64,000 nt of DNA from JBCBKU01 sp965267475. Lineage in GTDB: Bacteria > Pseudomonadota > Alphaproteobacteria > Rhodobacterales > Rhodobacteraceae. The notes under the pieces were generated by a model. It saw only the letters and a program-made list of their open reading frames with translations, was not told the origin of the DNA and ran no database searches. Both the position numbers and the translations under genes were made by a program. Of this stretch, positions 52,246-60,908 are shown one piece after another (positions within the stretch are counted from its first letter, which is position 1; each line of letters opens with the position of its first letter). Location of the stretch: contig OZ254079.1 in assembly GCA_965267475.1 (NCBI GenBank), forward strand, positions 2,666,001 to 2,730,000, read 5' to 3'.

Positions 52246-53238
52246 ATGGCCGCACGCCGGACCACGAAGAAGCCTGCTGCAAGCAAGGAAGAGCTTGCCC
52301 ATTACTACCGCGAAATGCTGATGATCCGCCGGTTTGAAGAAAAAGCCGGTCAGCTTTACGGCATGGGTCTGATCGGGGGCTTCTGTCACCTTTACATTGG
52401 CCAGGAAGCGGTTGTGGTCGGTCTTGAGGCCGCCGCCGAAGAAGGCGACAGCCGGATCACCACCTATCGCGACCACGGCCACATGTTGGCCTGCGGAATG
52501 GACCCCAAGGGCGTGATGGCCGAACTGACAGGCCGGATCGACGGCTACTCCAAGGGCAAGGGTGGCTCGATGCACATGTTCTCGAAAGAGAAACGCTTCT
52601 ACGGCGGCCATGGCATCGTGGGCGCCAATGTGCCGCTGGGTGCGGGGATTGCCTTTGCCGAGAAATACAAGGGCACGGACCGGGTCTGCTTTACCTATTT
52701 CGGCGATGGCGCAGCCAACCAGGGCCAGGTCTATGAAACCTATAACATGGCCGAGTTGTGGGACCTGCCCGTCATCTTCGTGATCGAGAACAACCAGTAT
52801 GCCATGGGCACCTCGATCAAGCGCTCAACCAAATCCCCCAGCCTTTGGGAACGTGGCGCCGCTTACGGCATCGAAGGCGAAGAGGTCGACGGCATGGACG
52901 TGCTGGCGGTCAAGGCGGCAGGCGAACGCGCCGTCAAACACTGCCGCTCGGGCAAAGGCCCCTACATTCTGGAGGTCATGACCTACCGCTACCGAGGTCA
53001 TTCGATGTCCGACCCTGCCAAGTACCGGACCCGCGACGAAGTGCAGAAGGTCCGCGAAGAACGTGACGCCATCGAACGGGTCCGCCGCCTGCTTCTGGAT
53101 GCGGGCGCCAACGAGGACGAGCTGAAGGCCGTCGACAAAGAGATCAAGGGCATCGTCAATGACGCCGCCGAATTCTCGAAAGAAAGCCCCGAGCCCTCGG
53201 TCGACGAACTCTATACCGACATTTATCTGGACGCTTGA
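52246..53238 (+). CDS. pdhA: pyruvate dehydrogenase E1 component, alpha subunit
   Basis: ThDP-dependent decarboxylase subunit of the pyruvate dehydrogenase complex. The 330 residues show Y-R-E-M-L-M-I-R-R-F-E-E at the start, Y-R-D-H-G-H near residue 84, G-G-S-M-H-M-F, and the ThDP/Mg motif G-D-G-A-A-N-Q-G-Q ending E-N-N near residue 180, then the phosphorylation-loop-like Y-R-Y-R-G-H-S-M-S-D-P. GGGAGGAG precedes ATG 52246. The 165-nt upstream region should hold the operon promoter, but no clear -10/-35 could be fixed. Confidence 0.97.
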   Translation: MAARRTTKKPAASKEELAHYYREMLMIRRFEEKAGQLYGMGLIGGFCHLYIGQEAVVVGLEAAAEEGDSRITTYRDHGHMLACGMDPKGVMAELTGRIDGYSKGKGGSMHMFSKEKRFYGGHGIVGANVPLGAGIAFAEKYKGTDRVCFTYFGDGAANQGQVYETYNMAELWDLPVIFVIENNQYAMGTSIKRSTKSPSLWERGAAYGIEGEEVDGMDVLAVKAAGERAVKHCRSGKGPYILEVMTYRYRGHSMSDPAKYRTRDEVQKVREERDAIERVRRLLLDAGANEDELKAVDKEIKGIVNDAAEFSKESPEPSVDELYTDIYLDA

Positions 53239-53252
53239 GGGAGGAGAGACCC

Positions 53253-54623
53253 ATGGCAACCCAAATACTCATGCCCGCCCTCTCGCCCACTATGGAAGAA
53301 GGCACACTGGCCAAATGGCTTGTGAAGGAAGGCGACACCGTGTCGTCCGGCGACATCATGGCCGAGATTGAAACCGACAAGGCGACGATGGAATTCGAAG
53401 CTGTCGATGAAGGGATCGTCGGCAAAATCCTGATCGCAGAGGGCACGGAAGGTGTGAAAGTGAACACGCCGATCGCGGTTCTTGTCGAAGAAGGCGAAGA
53501 CGCAGATGCTGCGGCTGCCCCGGCGCCTGCGCCGGCAGCCGAAGCGCCAGCAGATGCCGCCGCCCCAGCGGCTGCGGCGGCATCACCTGCGGCGCCTGTC
53601 GCGGTTCAGGTGGTCGAACCCGAAGTGCCGGAAGGCACCGAGATGGCCTCGACGACGGTTCGCGAAGCTCTGCGTGACGCCATGGCCGAGGAAATGCGGC
53701 GCGATGAAACCGTGTTCCTGATGGGCGAGGAAGTCGCCGAATACCAAGGCGCCTATAAGATCAGCCAAGGGCTTCTGGACGAATTCACTGCGCGGCGCGT
53801 GATCGATACGCCGATCACCGAACATGGCTTTGCCGGGATCGGCGTTGGTGCATCCTGGGGCGGCCTGAAGCCGATCGTCGAATTCATGACGTTCAACTTC
53901 GCCATGCAAGCCATTGACCACATTATCAATTCGGCAGCCAAAACCTTGTATATGTCAGGCGGACAAATGGGCTCGCCCATCGTGTTCCGTGGCCCCAACG
54001 GCGCCGCTGCCCGCGTAGCGGCCCAGCACAGCCAGGACTATGCCGCATGGTATATGCAGATCCCGGGCCTCAAGGTCGTGCAGCCATTCTCGGCAGCCGA
54101 CGCCAAGGGCCTTCTGAAAACGGCGATCCGTGATCCAAACCCAGTCGTGTTCCTGGAAAACGAAATCCTTTATGGCCGCACCTTCGACGTGCCGGTGATG
54201 GACGACTACACCATCCCCTTCGGCAAGGCGCGGATCTGGCGCGAAGGATCCGACGTGACCATCGTCAGCTTCGGGATCGGCATGCAATATGCTTTGGAAG
54301 CAGCCGATGAACTCGCCAAGGAAGGTATCTCGGCCGAGGTGATTGACCTTCGGACGCTCAGGCCGATGGACACCGAAACGGTTGTGCGCTCGATCCAGAA
54401 GACCAATCGCTGCGTGACCGTCGAAGAAGGCTTCCCGCAAGGATCCGTAGGCAACTATGTCTCGTCGGTGATCATGCAGGAAGCGTTCGACTACCTCGAC
54501 GCGCCGGTGATCAACGTCGCGGGTAAGGACGTGCCCATGCCTTATGCGGCGAACCTGGAAAAGCTGGCGCTGACCTCTACCAAAGAGGTGATGGATGCGG
54601 TCAAAGCGGTGACCTACCGGTAA
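53253..54623 (+). CDS. pdhB: pyruvate dehydrogenase E1 beta subunit with N-terminal lipoyl domain
   Basis: A 456-residue E1-beta. Residues 1-78 are a complete lipoyl domain with E-T-D-K-A-T-M at the lipoyl-lysine (near residue 42), followed by an Ala/Pro-rich linker (~80-125) and a transketolase-like beta subunit (~130-456; V-R-E-A-L-R-D-A-M-A-E-E-M, G-A-S-W-G-G-L-K-P). Lipoyl-bearing E1-beta is known in several alphaproteobacteria. The lipoyl domain is nearly the same as that of pdhC at 56015. GGGAGGAGAG precedes ATG 53253; 14 nt after pdhA. Confidence 0.97.
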   Translation: MATQILMPALSPTMEEGTLAKWLVKEGDTVSSGDIMAEIETDKATMEFEAVDEGIVGKILIAEGTEGVKVNTPIAVLVEEGEDADAAAAPAPAPAAEAPADAAAPAAAAASPAAPVAVQVVEPEVPEGTEMASTTVREALRDAMAEEMRRDETVFLMGEEVAEYQGAYKISQGLLDEFTARRVIDTPITEHGFAGIGVGASWGGLKPIVEFMTFNFAMQAIDHIINSAAKTLYMSGGQMGSPIVFRGPNGAAARVAAQHSQDYAAWYMQIPGLKVVQPFSAADAKGLLKTAIRDPNPVVFLENEILYGRTFDVPVMDDYTIPFGKARIWREGSDVTIVSFGIGMQYALEAADELAKEGISAEVIDLRTLRPMDTETVVRSIQKTNRCVTVEEGFPQGSVGNYVSSVIMQEAFDYLDAPVINVAGKDVPMPYAANLEKLALTSTKEVMDAVKAVTYR

Positions 54624-54624
54624 G

Positions 54625-54894
54625 ATGGAGGTTCTGGGCCGGGATAGCATGCACGAAGCCTATCGGGTCGCAATCCGCGGCCCGAAAGGTCAAATCGTCG
54701 GCTTGGTGCCCGATGCGGTGATCGCGTCGGGCATGGCGCTGACGGGCGGGCGCGGCCATCAGACGGCCTATGAATGGCTGTCCCGGCACCAGTCGATGAT
54801 CGAGAACGCGCTCGGGGCGCTCAGCGATGGAAAGACGCCTTCCAAGCCATTCAATACAATGGAACTTTTGACCGAGGGGCAGGACAATGTCTGA
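54625..54894 (+). CDS. DUF5076-type small protein of the pdh operon
   Basis: An 89-residue protein starting one base after the pdhB stop. It includes A-Y-R-V-A-I-R-G, S-G-M-A-L-T-G-G-R-G-H-Q-T-A-Y-E-W-L and a C-terminal charged tail, the DUF5076 pattern found inside alphaproteobacterial pdh operons between pdhB and pdhC. Function unknown. pdhC does not follow here; an opposite-strand gene intervenes. Confidence 0.8.
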   Translation: MEVLGRDSMHEAYRVAIRGPKGQIVGLVPDAVIASGMALTGGRGHQTAYEWLSRHQSMIENALGALSDGKTPSKPFNTMELLTEGQDNV

Positions 54895-54915
54895 CACCTT
54901 GCCCATAGGCAATGA

Positions 54916-55953
54916 TCAAAGTTTGGCCAGGTCCTCTTTGGCCTGGTCGAAGCGGTCCCACATGGCTTTTTGCCGCGCCTTCAGCACGGCGTCCTTGCTC
55001 AGATGCGGGGTCAGCTTTTTCACGCGCTTCAGATCGCCGATCAGCAGACGTTTGACCAAACCGGCATTCCGGTTCACAAGCGATTTCACCGCGTCCTTGT
55101 CGACTTTCTTGATCTGGTATTCCTCGCCCTTGGTCAGGACCGAATCCTGGGCATATTTCATCTTCTCGTTCTTTTCGACCTTGCGCAGCCGCTCGGTCAC
55201 GCCACGCACGGCGCCGCGCGCCTTGTGCAACACGCCATATGCGCGCTTCATCGATGACAGGGCCGAGGCCATGTTGATCTCGAACTCCATCGAATCCGCC
55301 AGATCCTGCCACTTGAACGTGCCCAGGTTGGGTTTAATCGCGACCGGTATCCACGGCACCCGGAAACTGTCGGCCATGATCGCGCCATGCATCGCTTCGG
55401 TCACGACCAGGCTGGCACCTGCGATTTCACGGATCACCTGTTTTGCGTCCTGCATGGGCGAGACATACCGAAGCCCCGTCGCTTCGCCGATCTTGGCCCA
55501 GTCCAGATCCATGTTTGCGGTTCCGCAATGGGGAACCAGGATGGCATCGCCATGACCAGGTCCGAGATCCCTGAACTCGGGCAGATCCGAGGTGAGCATC
55601 GCCGGGTCGGTGATCCAGCGGTCCTCGTCGAGCCCGAAATACTTGGCCGTCTTGGGCCCGCGGACGAATTGGAAGTTGATCCGGTCGCCATAGTCGAAGG
55701 GCAGGATGCCGACACCCGTCCCGCTTCCCATGACGACGATCTTTTCATGCTGCTGAATGGCCTGGTGCCAAAGGATGCTTCCGATGCCGAACATCGTGTG
55801 ATCCGGCGCCAAAGTTCTGAATTCCGGGAACGCCGCGTCCCAGAACCACTCGTTCATGTCGTCACCGAAATTGCCGATGTCGACTTTCGCGTAAAACAGA
55901 TCCAACCGATTGCTCCGATTGCCCGAGGCGCCCAACCAATTGCGCCCGCGCAT
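54916..55953 (-). CDS. polysaccharide pyruvyl transferase family protein (ExoV-like)
   Basis: A 345-residue protein. Its N-terminal D-I-G-N-F-G-D-D-M-N-E-W-F-W matches ExoV-type pyruvyl transferases, with G-S-G-T-G-V-G near residue 80 and T-E-A-M-H-G-A-I-M-A-D near residue 185, the family's His/Glu segment. Such enzymes put ketal pyruvate on surface polysaccharides. The last ~120 residues are very Lys/Arg-rich and helical, an unusual tail. Start ATG 55953; a TTG at 55977 is possible. It is embedded, reversed, in the pdh operon and diverges from pdhC by 61 nt. Confidence 0.8.
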   Translation of the reverse strand: MRGRNWLGASGNRSNRLDLFYAKVDIGNFGDDMNEWFWDAAFPEFRTLAPDHTMFGIGSILWHQAIQQHEKIVVMGSGTGVGILPFDYGDRINFQFVRGPKTAKYFGLDEDRWITDPAMLTSDLPEFRDLGPGHGDAILVPHCGTANMDLDWAKIGEATGLRYVSPMQDAKQVIREIAGASLVVTEAMHGAIMADSFRVPWIPVAIKPNLGTFKWQDLADSMEFEINMASALSSMKRAYGVLHKARGAVRGVTERLRKVEKNEKMKYAQDSVLTKGEEYQIKKVDKDAVKSLVNRNAGLVKRLLIGDLKRVKKLTPHLSKDAVLKARQKAMWDRFDQAKEDLAKL

Positions 55954-56014
55954 AGCCGAGATGCCCACGTCGCGCAAGCCGCGCCCCTACCCCTCAGGAT
56001 GGAAAGAAACAAAG

Positions 56015-57316
56015 ATGCCTATTGAAGTCCTAATGCCCGCTCTGAGCCCAACAATGGAAGAGGGCACGCTTGCCAAATGGCTGGTCAAGGAAGGCGATGA
56101 AGTCGCGTCCGGAGACCTTCTGGCCGAGATCGAGACCGACAAGGCCACGATGGAGTTCGAAGCCGTCGACGAGGGCGTGATCGGCAAGATCCTTGTGGCC
56201 GAAGGAACCGAAGGCGTGGCGGTGAACACACCCATCGCTGTGATGTTGGGCGATGGCGAAAGCGCCGACGATATCGGCTCCGCGCCAGCATCCGCTCCGG
56301 CGCCGGCGGCAGCGCCTGCCGCCGCGGCCGCCGAGGCGGCCCCCGCAGGGGGTCCCGAGAAGGCCGCCCCCCCCGCCCCGGCAGCGCCCGCGAAAGACGG
56401 CAACCGGATCTTCGCCTCCCCCCTTGCGCGCCGGATCGCCGCCGACAAGGGCCTTGATCTGTCGCAGGTCAAAGGCACCGGCCCCCATGGGCGCATCGTG
56501 AAGGCGGATGTCGAAGGCGCCTCCGCCGCGCCCGCCGCCGCACCGACCGCAGCTGCCCCGGCCCCCGCCGCAGCGGCGCCCGCCGGTCCGTCAACCGATG
56601 CCGTTCTGAAAACCTATGCCGACCGCGAGTTTGAAGAAATTCCGCTCGACGGGATGCGGAAGACCATCGCGGCCCGCCTGACCGAGGCCAAGCAGCAGAT
56701 CCCGCATTTCTATCTCCGCCGGGATATCCAGCTCGATGCACTTTTGAAATTCCGCTCGCAACTGAACAAGGATCTCGAACCGCGCGGCATCAAGCTTTCC
56801 GTCAACGACTTCATCATCAAGGCCTGCGCCAACGCGCTTCAGGCCGTGCCGGCCGCCAACGCGGTCTGGGCCGGCGACCGGATGCTGCAACTGAAGCCGT
56901 CGGATGTGGCGGTCGCAGTGGCCATCGAAGGCGGGCTTTTCACGCCGGTTCTGCGCGATGCCCATCAGAAAACCCTTTCGGCGCTTTCTGCTGAGATGAA
57001 GGATCTGGCGGGCCGCGCGCGTGACCGCAAACTTGCGCCGCATGAGTATCAGGGCGGCAGCTTTGCGATCTCGAACCTCGGCATGTTCGGGATCGAAAAC
57101 TTCGATGCGGTCATCAACCCGCCCCATGGCTCGATCCTGGCGGTGGGCGCAGGCGTCAAGAAACCTGTCGTCGGCGCCGATGGCGAACTGTCGGTCGCAA
57201 CCGTGATGTCGGTCACTCTGTCGGTCGATCACCGGGTCATCGATGGCGCGCTTGGCGCCGAATTCCTGACCGCGATCAAGGACAATCTGGAAAACCCGAT
57301 GGCCATGCTGGCCTAG
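56015..57316 (+). CDS. pdhC: pyruvate dehydrogenase E2, dihydrolipoamide acetyltransferase
   Basis: A 433-residue E2 core enzyme. Residues 1-78 are one lipoyl domain (E-T-D-K-A-T-M), then an Ala/Pro linker, a peripheral-subunit-binding domain (F-A-S-P-L-A-R-R-I-A, G-T-G-P-H-G-R-I, ~128-165), a second linker, and the catalytic domain from ~205 ending in D-H-R-V-I-D-G-A near residue 408 with the active-site His. ATG 56015 is preceded by GGAAAG. With the reversed gene upstream it probably needs its own promoter within 55954-56014. Its stop and that of the RES toxin gene share CTAG. Confidence 0.97.
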   Translation: MPIEVLMPALSPTMEEGTLAKWLVKEGDEVASGDLLAEIETDKATMEFEAVDEGVIGKILVAEGTEGVAVNTPIAVMLGDGESADDIGSAPASAPAPAAAPAAAAAEAAPAGGPEKAAPPAPAAPAKDGNRIFASPLARRIAADKGLDLSQVKGTGPHGRIVKADVEGASAAPAAAPTAAAPAPAAAAPAGPSTDAVLKTYADREFEEIPLDGMRKTIAARLTEAKQQIPHFYLRRDIQLDALLKFRSQLNKDLEPRGIKLSVNDFIIKACANALQAVPAANAVWAGDRMLQLKPSDVAVAVAIEGGLFTPVLRDAHQKTLSALSAEMKDLAGRARDRKLAPHEYQGGSFAISNLGMFGIENFDAVINPPHGSILAVGAGVKKPVVGADGELSVATVMSVTLSVDHRVIDGALGAEFLTAIKDNLENPMAMLA

Positions 57317-58074
57317 GATCGCGCCCAGTCCATACCGCGAAGCCGCGGGTCGCTGAAGGCGTCCCGCGGAAAGTCCAGTCGGCGCTCGGGCAGGTCCCGC
57401 ACAGCGAAGGCCCCGAAGGGTCCCAGCCGGATCCGCCAGGTCTGGCGGGCGACGGGCGCTGGTTTCTGAAACGCGCCGCAGGTCAAAACCGCAAGGTTCG
57501 CGCCCCCATCGGGGTCGCGCACCGATTGATATCGGATAATTGCCGCACCTGCGTCGCGCGCGGCCTCAGCCAGCGCCTGACAGGCCGCATAATCAGACGG
57601 ATCGCGCCAATCCGACGCATCCCGCGCCAGGGGGTCACGGGTCAAATCGATAGCCTCGCCCCGAACTGCCGCCGCAACACCGGTATATTCCGCAGGCGTG
57701 GCCGGCCAGGGCACATCCGGTGCCTCGGCAAAAAACAGGAACCGGTAAAACACCATTTCAGCCACGGCGGTTTCGGCCCGTTCGGCCCCATACCAGACGC
57801 CAGGCGTGCGCCCCGCACGACGAAAGCGCGATCCGTTCGGATAAACGCCGTATCGGAACGGCGTTTTCAGCAGATAATGAAGCCCAGCGCAGTCCGGCGG
57901 CACACGGGGCTTGGTTTCTTCCAGAATATCCTCAAGCACAGCCTGTTCGGCGCTGCTTTGAACCAGCTTCATTGTCGAGACCCGGTGCTGCGCCTCGACC
58001 AACCGCCAGGCGCGGCCCTCATAGGTCGCAAGTTCAGAGCGGAGCGCGGCGAGCGTCCAGATAGGCGTTGACAT
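57313..58074 (-). CDS. RES-domain toxin (NAD+-degrading type)
   Basis: A 253-residue RES-family protein. Characterised members degrade NAD+ by phosphorolysis or hydrolysis. The name-giving Arg is probably in the early W-R-L-V-E segment, the Tyr/Glu in G-V-W-Y-G-A-E-R-A-E-T-A-V-A-E near residue 95, and the Ser in the later part. It overlaps the upstream antitoxin gene by 41 nt, the usual order for RES/Xre systems. It is somewhat longer than typical (~150-230). Confidence 0.82.
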   Translation of the reverse strand: MSTPIWTLAALRSELATYEGRAWRLVEAQHRVSTMKLVQSSAEQAVLEDILEETKPRVPPDCAGLHYLLKTPFRYGVYPNGSRFRRAGRTPGVWYGAERAETAVAEMVFYRFLFFAEAPDVPWPATPAEYTGVAAAVRGEAIDLTRDPLARDASDWRDPSDYAACQALAEAARDAGAAIIRYQSVRDPDGGANLAVLTCGAFQKPAPVARQTWRIRLGPFGAFAVRDLPERRLDFPRDAFSDPRLRGMDWARS

Positions 58075-58417
58075 CCGTCAGCCCCGAAATCGTTGCGATC
58101 AGCCTGTCGGGGCGGTCGCCCAGCGCCGTGTTCTCGGCGCGAATCCAGGCGCGTGCCACGGCCTCGTCCCCGCCCGCAATGGCATCGAGCCCACGGAACA
58201 GGCGCACCAGAAGGGCCGCAAGTTCAAAGGATTTCGACCCGTCTTCAAGCACATAGCTGCCATTTTTCATCCGTGAAACCGTCGGCTCTGACAGGCCCAG
58301 AACCCCAGCGAGTTCCCGCGCCGTCAAGCCCAGACGTTCGGCGGCCTGCAAAACGGCCCGCGCCAGAACCGCGCTGCGGTCGGGAACGCTGTCTGCGGAT
58401 TGGGCGAGAATGGCCAT
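58034..58417 (-). CDS. Xre/MbcA/ParS-type antitoxin
   Basis: A 127-residue antitoxin. N-terminal HTH at ~25-55 (R-L-G-L-T-A-R-E-L-A-G-V-L-G-L-S-E-P-T-V-S-R-M) and a C-terminal MbcA/ParS toxin-binding domain (~70-127, with A-R-A-W-I-R-A-E-N-T-A-L-G near residue 89). It should neutralise the RES toxin and repress its own promoter. ATG 58417 has AGGAAA inside a palindrome. Confidence 0.88.
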   Translation of the reverse strand: MAILAQSADSVPDRSAVLARAVLQAAERLGLTARELAGVLGLSEPTVSRMKNGSYVLEDGSKSFELAALLVRLFRGLDAIAGGDEAVARAWIRAENTALGDRPDRLIATISGLTDVNAYLDARRAPL

Positions 58418-58422
58418 GGTGA

Positions 58423-58467
58423 TTTCCTTTCTGAGGAAAATATAGGGCCATTCTCTTTCTTGCGCAA
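58423..58467 (-). promoter_or_regulatory. toxin-antitoxin promoter and operator
   Basis: On the minus strand, -35 TTGCGC (58467-58462) and -10 TATATT (58444-58439) are 17 bp apart. Directly downstream, the perfect inverted repeat TTTCCT-N5-AGGAAA (58423-58439) covers the -10 edge and contains the antitoxin's ribosome-binding site, as expected for autorepression. Confidence 0.7.
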
Positions 58468-58517
58468 GGCTACGGCACTTTGACCTGTAACCCTACGCCC
58501 AGGCGTCAACTGACGGC

Positions 58518-59591
58518 CTAGCCCTCAAAATGGTTGCCCGGGGTCGATTTCATGATCGCGATCTCTTCCTCGGTCATCACCTCTTCGACATCGTCGAATA
58601 AGGGCGTCGACAAATACCGCTCGCCCGTATCCGGCAGCATCGCCAATATGGTCGACCCTGCTGGCGCCGTCTCGGCCACCTTCATCGCCACAGCGAATGT
58701 CGACCCGCCGGATATCCCCGTGAAGATCCCCTCTTCCGCCGCCAGGCGTTTGGACCAGGCAATGCCCTCAGGCCCCGGGATCGGGATCAACTCGTCATAA
58801 AAGCCGTTGTCCAGCCCTTCCTGCAGCACATGTGGGATGATATCGGGCGTCCAGCCCTGGATCGGGTGCGGTTCCCAGGCCGGATGGCCCGACGCGGGTG
58901 TGTTATCGGCATTGCGTTCCTGGGGAACACCAGATCCGACCAGCGCGGCGTTCGCCGGCTCGGTCAGGATGATCTTTGTCTCCGGCCACTCCTTCCGAAG
59001 CACCCGGCCCACGCCCGTGAACGTGCCGCCTGTGCCATACCCGGTCACGAAATAATCGGGTCGGTTGCCGCCGAAATCGCCCAGAATCTCCTGCGCGGTC
59101 GTTGTCTCGTGGATGTCGGCATTCGCTTCGGTTTCGAACTGGGCCGCGTTGAACCAGCCATGCTCGGCCACCAGTTCCTGCAACTTCTCCATCATCCCGA
59201 AGGCCTTCTTGGCGCGCGGCGTCAGAACGACCTTCGCACCGAAGAACCGCATCAAGCGCCGCCGCTCGACCGAGAAGCTGTCCGCCATCAGACAGACCAG
59301 AGGATAGCCTTTGGCGGCGCACACCATCGCGAGACCGATCCCGGTATTCCCCGAGGTGGCCTCGACCACCGTTTGCCCGGGCTTCAGCGCGCCAGATCGC
59401 TCGGCGGCCTCAATGATGTTCAGCGCAAGCCGGTCCTTGACCGAGGCCGCAGGGTTGAACGCTTCGGCTTTCACATAGACGGTGACACCCTCGGGCGCGA
59501 TCCGGTTGATCTTGATACAGGGCGTGTCGCCCACCGTGTCCAGAACACTGTCGAAAAGACGGCCGCGGCCGTTTGTGGTGCGAATACCCAT
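58518..59591 (-). CDS. cysK: cysteine synthase
   Basis: PLP enzyme that joins O-acetylserine and sulfide to cysteine. The 357 residues contain N-P-A-A-S-V-K-D-R with Lys52 as the PLP lysine, T-S-G-N-T-G-I-G-L near residue 80 for substrate binding, and G-T-G-G-T-F-T-G-V-G near residue 187 for phosphate. It is slightly longer than CysK (~310-330) with an acidic C-terminal tail (V-M-T-E-E-E). It lies 67 nt downstream of cysE on the same strand. Confidence 0.93.
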   Translation of the reverse strand: MGIRTTNGRGRLFDSVLDTVGDTPCIKINRIAPEGVTVYVKAEAFNPAASVKDRLALNIIEAAERSGALKPGQTVVEATSGNTGIGLAMVCAAKGYPLVCLMADSFSVERRRLMRFFGAKVVLTPRAKKAFGMMEKLQELVAEHGWFNAAQFETEANADIHETTTAQEILGDFGGNRPDYFVTGYGTGGTFTGVGRVLRKEWPETKIILTEPANAALVGSGVPQERNADNTPASGHPAWEPHPIQGWTPDIIPHVLQEGLDNGFYDELIPIPGPEGIAWSKRLAAEEGIFTGISGGSTFAVAMKVAETAPAGSTILAMLPDTGERYLSTPLFDDVEEVMTEEEIAIMKSTPGNHFEG

Positions 59592-59658
59592 GGGGTCCCC
59601 CTGTCTTGAACTTAGGGGGACAGCCTAACACAAGTCATGCAGACCGAAAGGGCCGGCT

Positions 59659-60486
59659 CTATGGCAGCTCGCCCCCATGCGGCGCGGCATTCAGGATCTG
59701 GTCCATCGTGACCGATGGCTGATCGCAGCCCGCTTCGCCGACAATCTTGGCCGGAACACCCGCAACAGTCTTGCAAGGCGGCACCTCTGCCAGAACGACC
59801 GAGCCCGCGGCGATCCGGCTGCAAGACCCGATCCTGATGTTGCCCAGCACTTTCGCACCAGCACCGATCAGAACGCCGTCCCCGATCTTCGGGTGCCGGT
59901 CATCGTCTTCCTTGCCGGTCCCACCAAGTGTGACAGAATGTAGCATCGACACATTGTCACCGACGACCGCAGTTTCCCCGATGACGATGGAATGGGCGTG
60001 ATCGATCATGATCCCCTTACCGATGACGGCATTGGGATGGATGTCGATCCCGAAGACTTCCGATACGCGCATCTGGAAGAAATAAGCCAGGTCCTTGCGG
60101 TCCTGGGTCCAAAGCCAATGGGCCACACGATAAGCCTGGATCGCCTGGAATCCCTTGAAGTAAAGAAGCGCCTGCATCAGGCGGTGGCAGGCCGGGTCGC
60201 GCTCGAACACAGCCACAAGGTCGGCGCGCGCGGCGGCAGCGACATCCGGATCCGAGGTCAGGGCCTCATCCGCAATCTCGCGCAGCATCTGGCCCGACAT
60301 CTCATCCGAAGCAAGCTTCAGCGAAATACGATAGGACAATGCGCGCTCGAAACTGTCATGGTGCAAAACGCTTGAATGGATCAGTCCACCAAGCAGCGGC
60401 TCGGCGGATATCGCGGTCTTGGCTTCCATCGTGATCCGCGACCAGACCGGGTCTACTTCCGTCACGTTCGACTGTCTTTCCGCCAT
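59659..60486 (-). CDS. cysE: serine O-acetyltransferase
   Basis: Makes O-acetylserine from serine and acetyl-CoA, the substrate of CysK. The 275 residues have an N-terminal helical domain (~1-145, S-V-L-H-H-D-S-F-E-R-A-L) and a left-handed beta-helix of hexapeptide repeats with D-I-H-P-N-A-V-I-G-K-G and I-D-H-A-H-S-I-V-I-G-E-T near residue 168, where the catalytic His lies. Length matches E. coli CysE (273). It precedes cysK, so the two should share a transcript and assemble as cysteine synthase complex. Confidence 0.95.
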   Translation of the reverse strand: MAERQSNVTEVDPVWSRITMEAKTAISAEPLLGGLIHSSVLHHDSFERALSYRISLKLASDEMSGQMLREIADEALTSDPDVAAAARADLVAVFERDPACHRLMQALLYFKGFQAIQAYRVAHWLWTQDRKDLAYFFQMRVSEVFGIDIHPNAVIGKGIMIDHAHSIVIGETAVVGDNVSMLHSVTLGGTGKEDDDRHPKIGDGVLIGAGAKVLGNIRIGSCSRIAAGSVVLAEVPPCKTVAGVPAKIVGEAGCDQPSVTMDQILNAAPHGGELP

Positions 60487-60569
60487 GGGCGTGTCCTTCC
60501 TCTCCGCCTCGCTCCCTTCGACTTAGGCGGGTTTTGCGGGATTGTTAGCCCGGCTATGGTGATTTGGAA

Positions 60570-60908
60570 ATGAAAGATCTTGATGAAACACATTTCCGCG
60601 AGGCTTTGCTTGCGGCCCGCGCGGCGCTTCTGGCGGAAGATGAAGCCGTCAAGGACGACCGACGCCCGGTCGAACTGGATCAGCAATCCGTCGGTCGTCT
60701 CAGCCGCATGGACGCCCTTCAGCAACAGGCCATGGCTCAGGCCCAGACCCGGCGCCGGCAAGGGCAAGTCGCCCGGATCGACGCAGCCCTGGCGCGGTTG
60801 GATGACGGTGAATACGGCTATTGCACCGATTGCGGTGAAGAGGTCGGGATCAGCCGTTTGACACTCGATCCCGCACTCCCGCTCTGCCTGTCTTGCGCGA
60901 AAGGCTAG
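60570..60908 (+). CDS. DksA/TraR-family zinc-finger protein
   Basis: A 112-residue protein of the short DksA/TraR group, which bind the RNA polymerase secondary channel. An N-terminal helical part (~1-75) is followed by a zinc finger C-T-D-C-G-E-E with a second C-L-S-C pair at the end. It lacks most of the long coiled coil of full DksA (~150 residues), so it may be TraR-like. ATG 60570 is chosen over TTG 60564. It is divergent from cysE and its 3' end overlaps a GTA-linked gene by 59 nt. Confidence 0.85.
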   Translation: MKDLDETHFREALLAARAALLAEDEAVKDDRRPVELDQQSVGRLSRMDALQQQAMAQAQTRRRQGQVARIDAALARLDDGEYGYCTDCGEEVGISRLTLDPALPLCLSCAKG

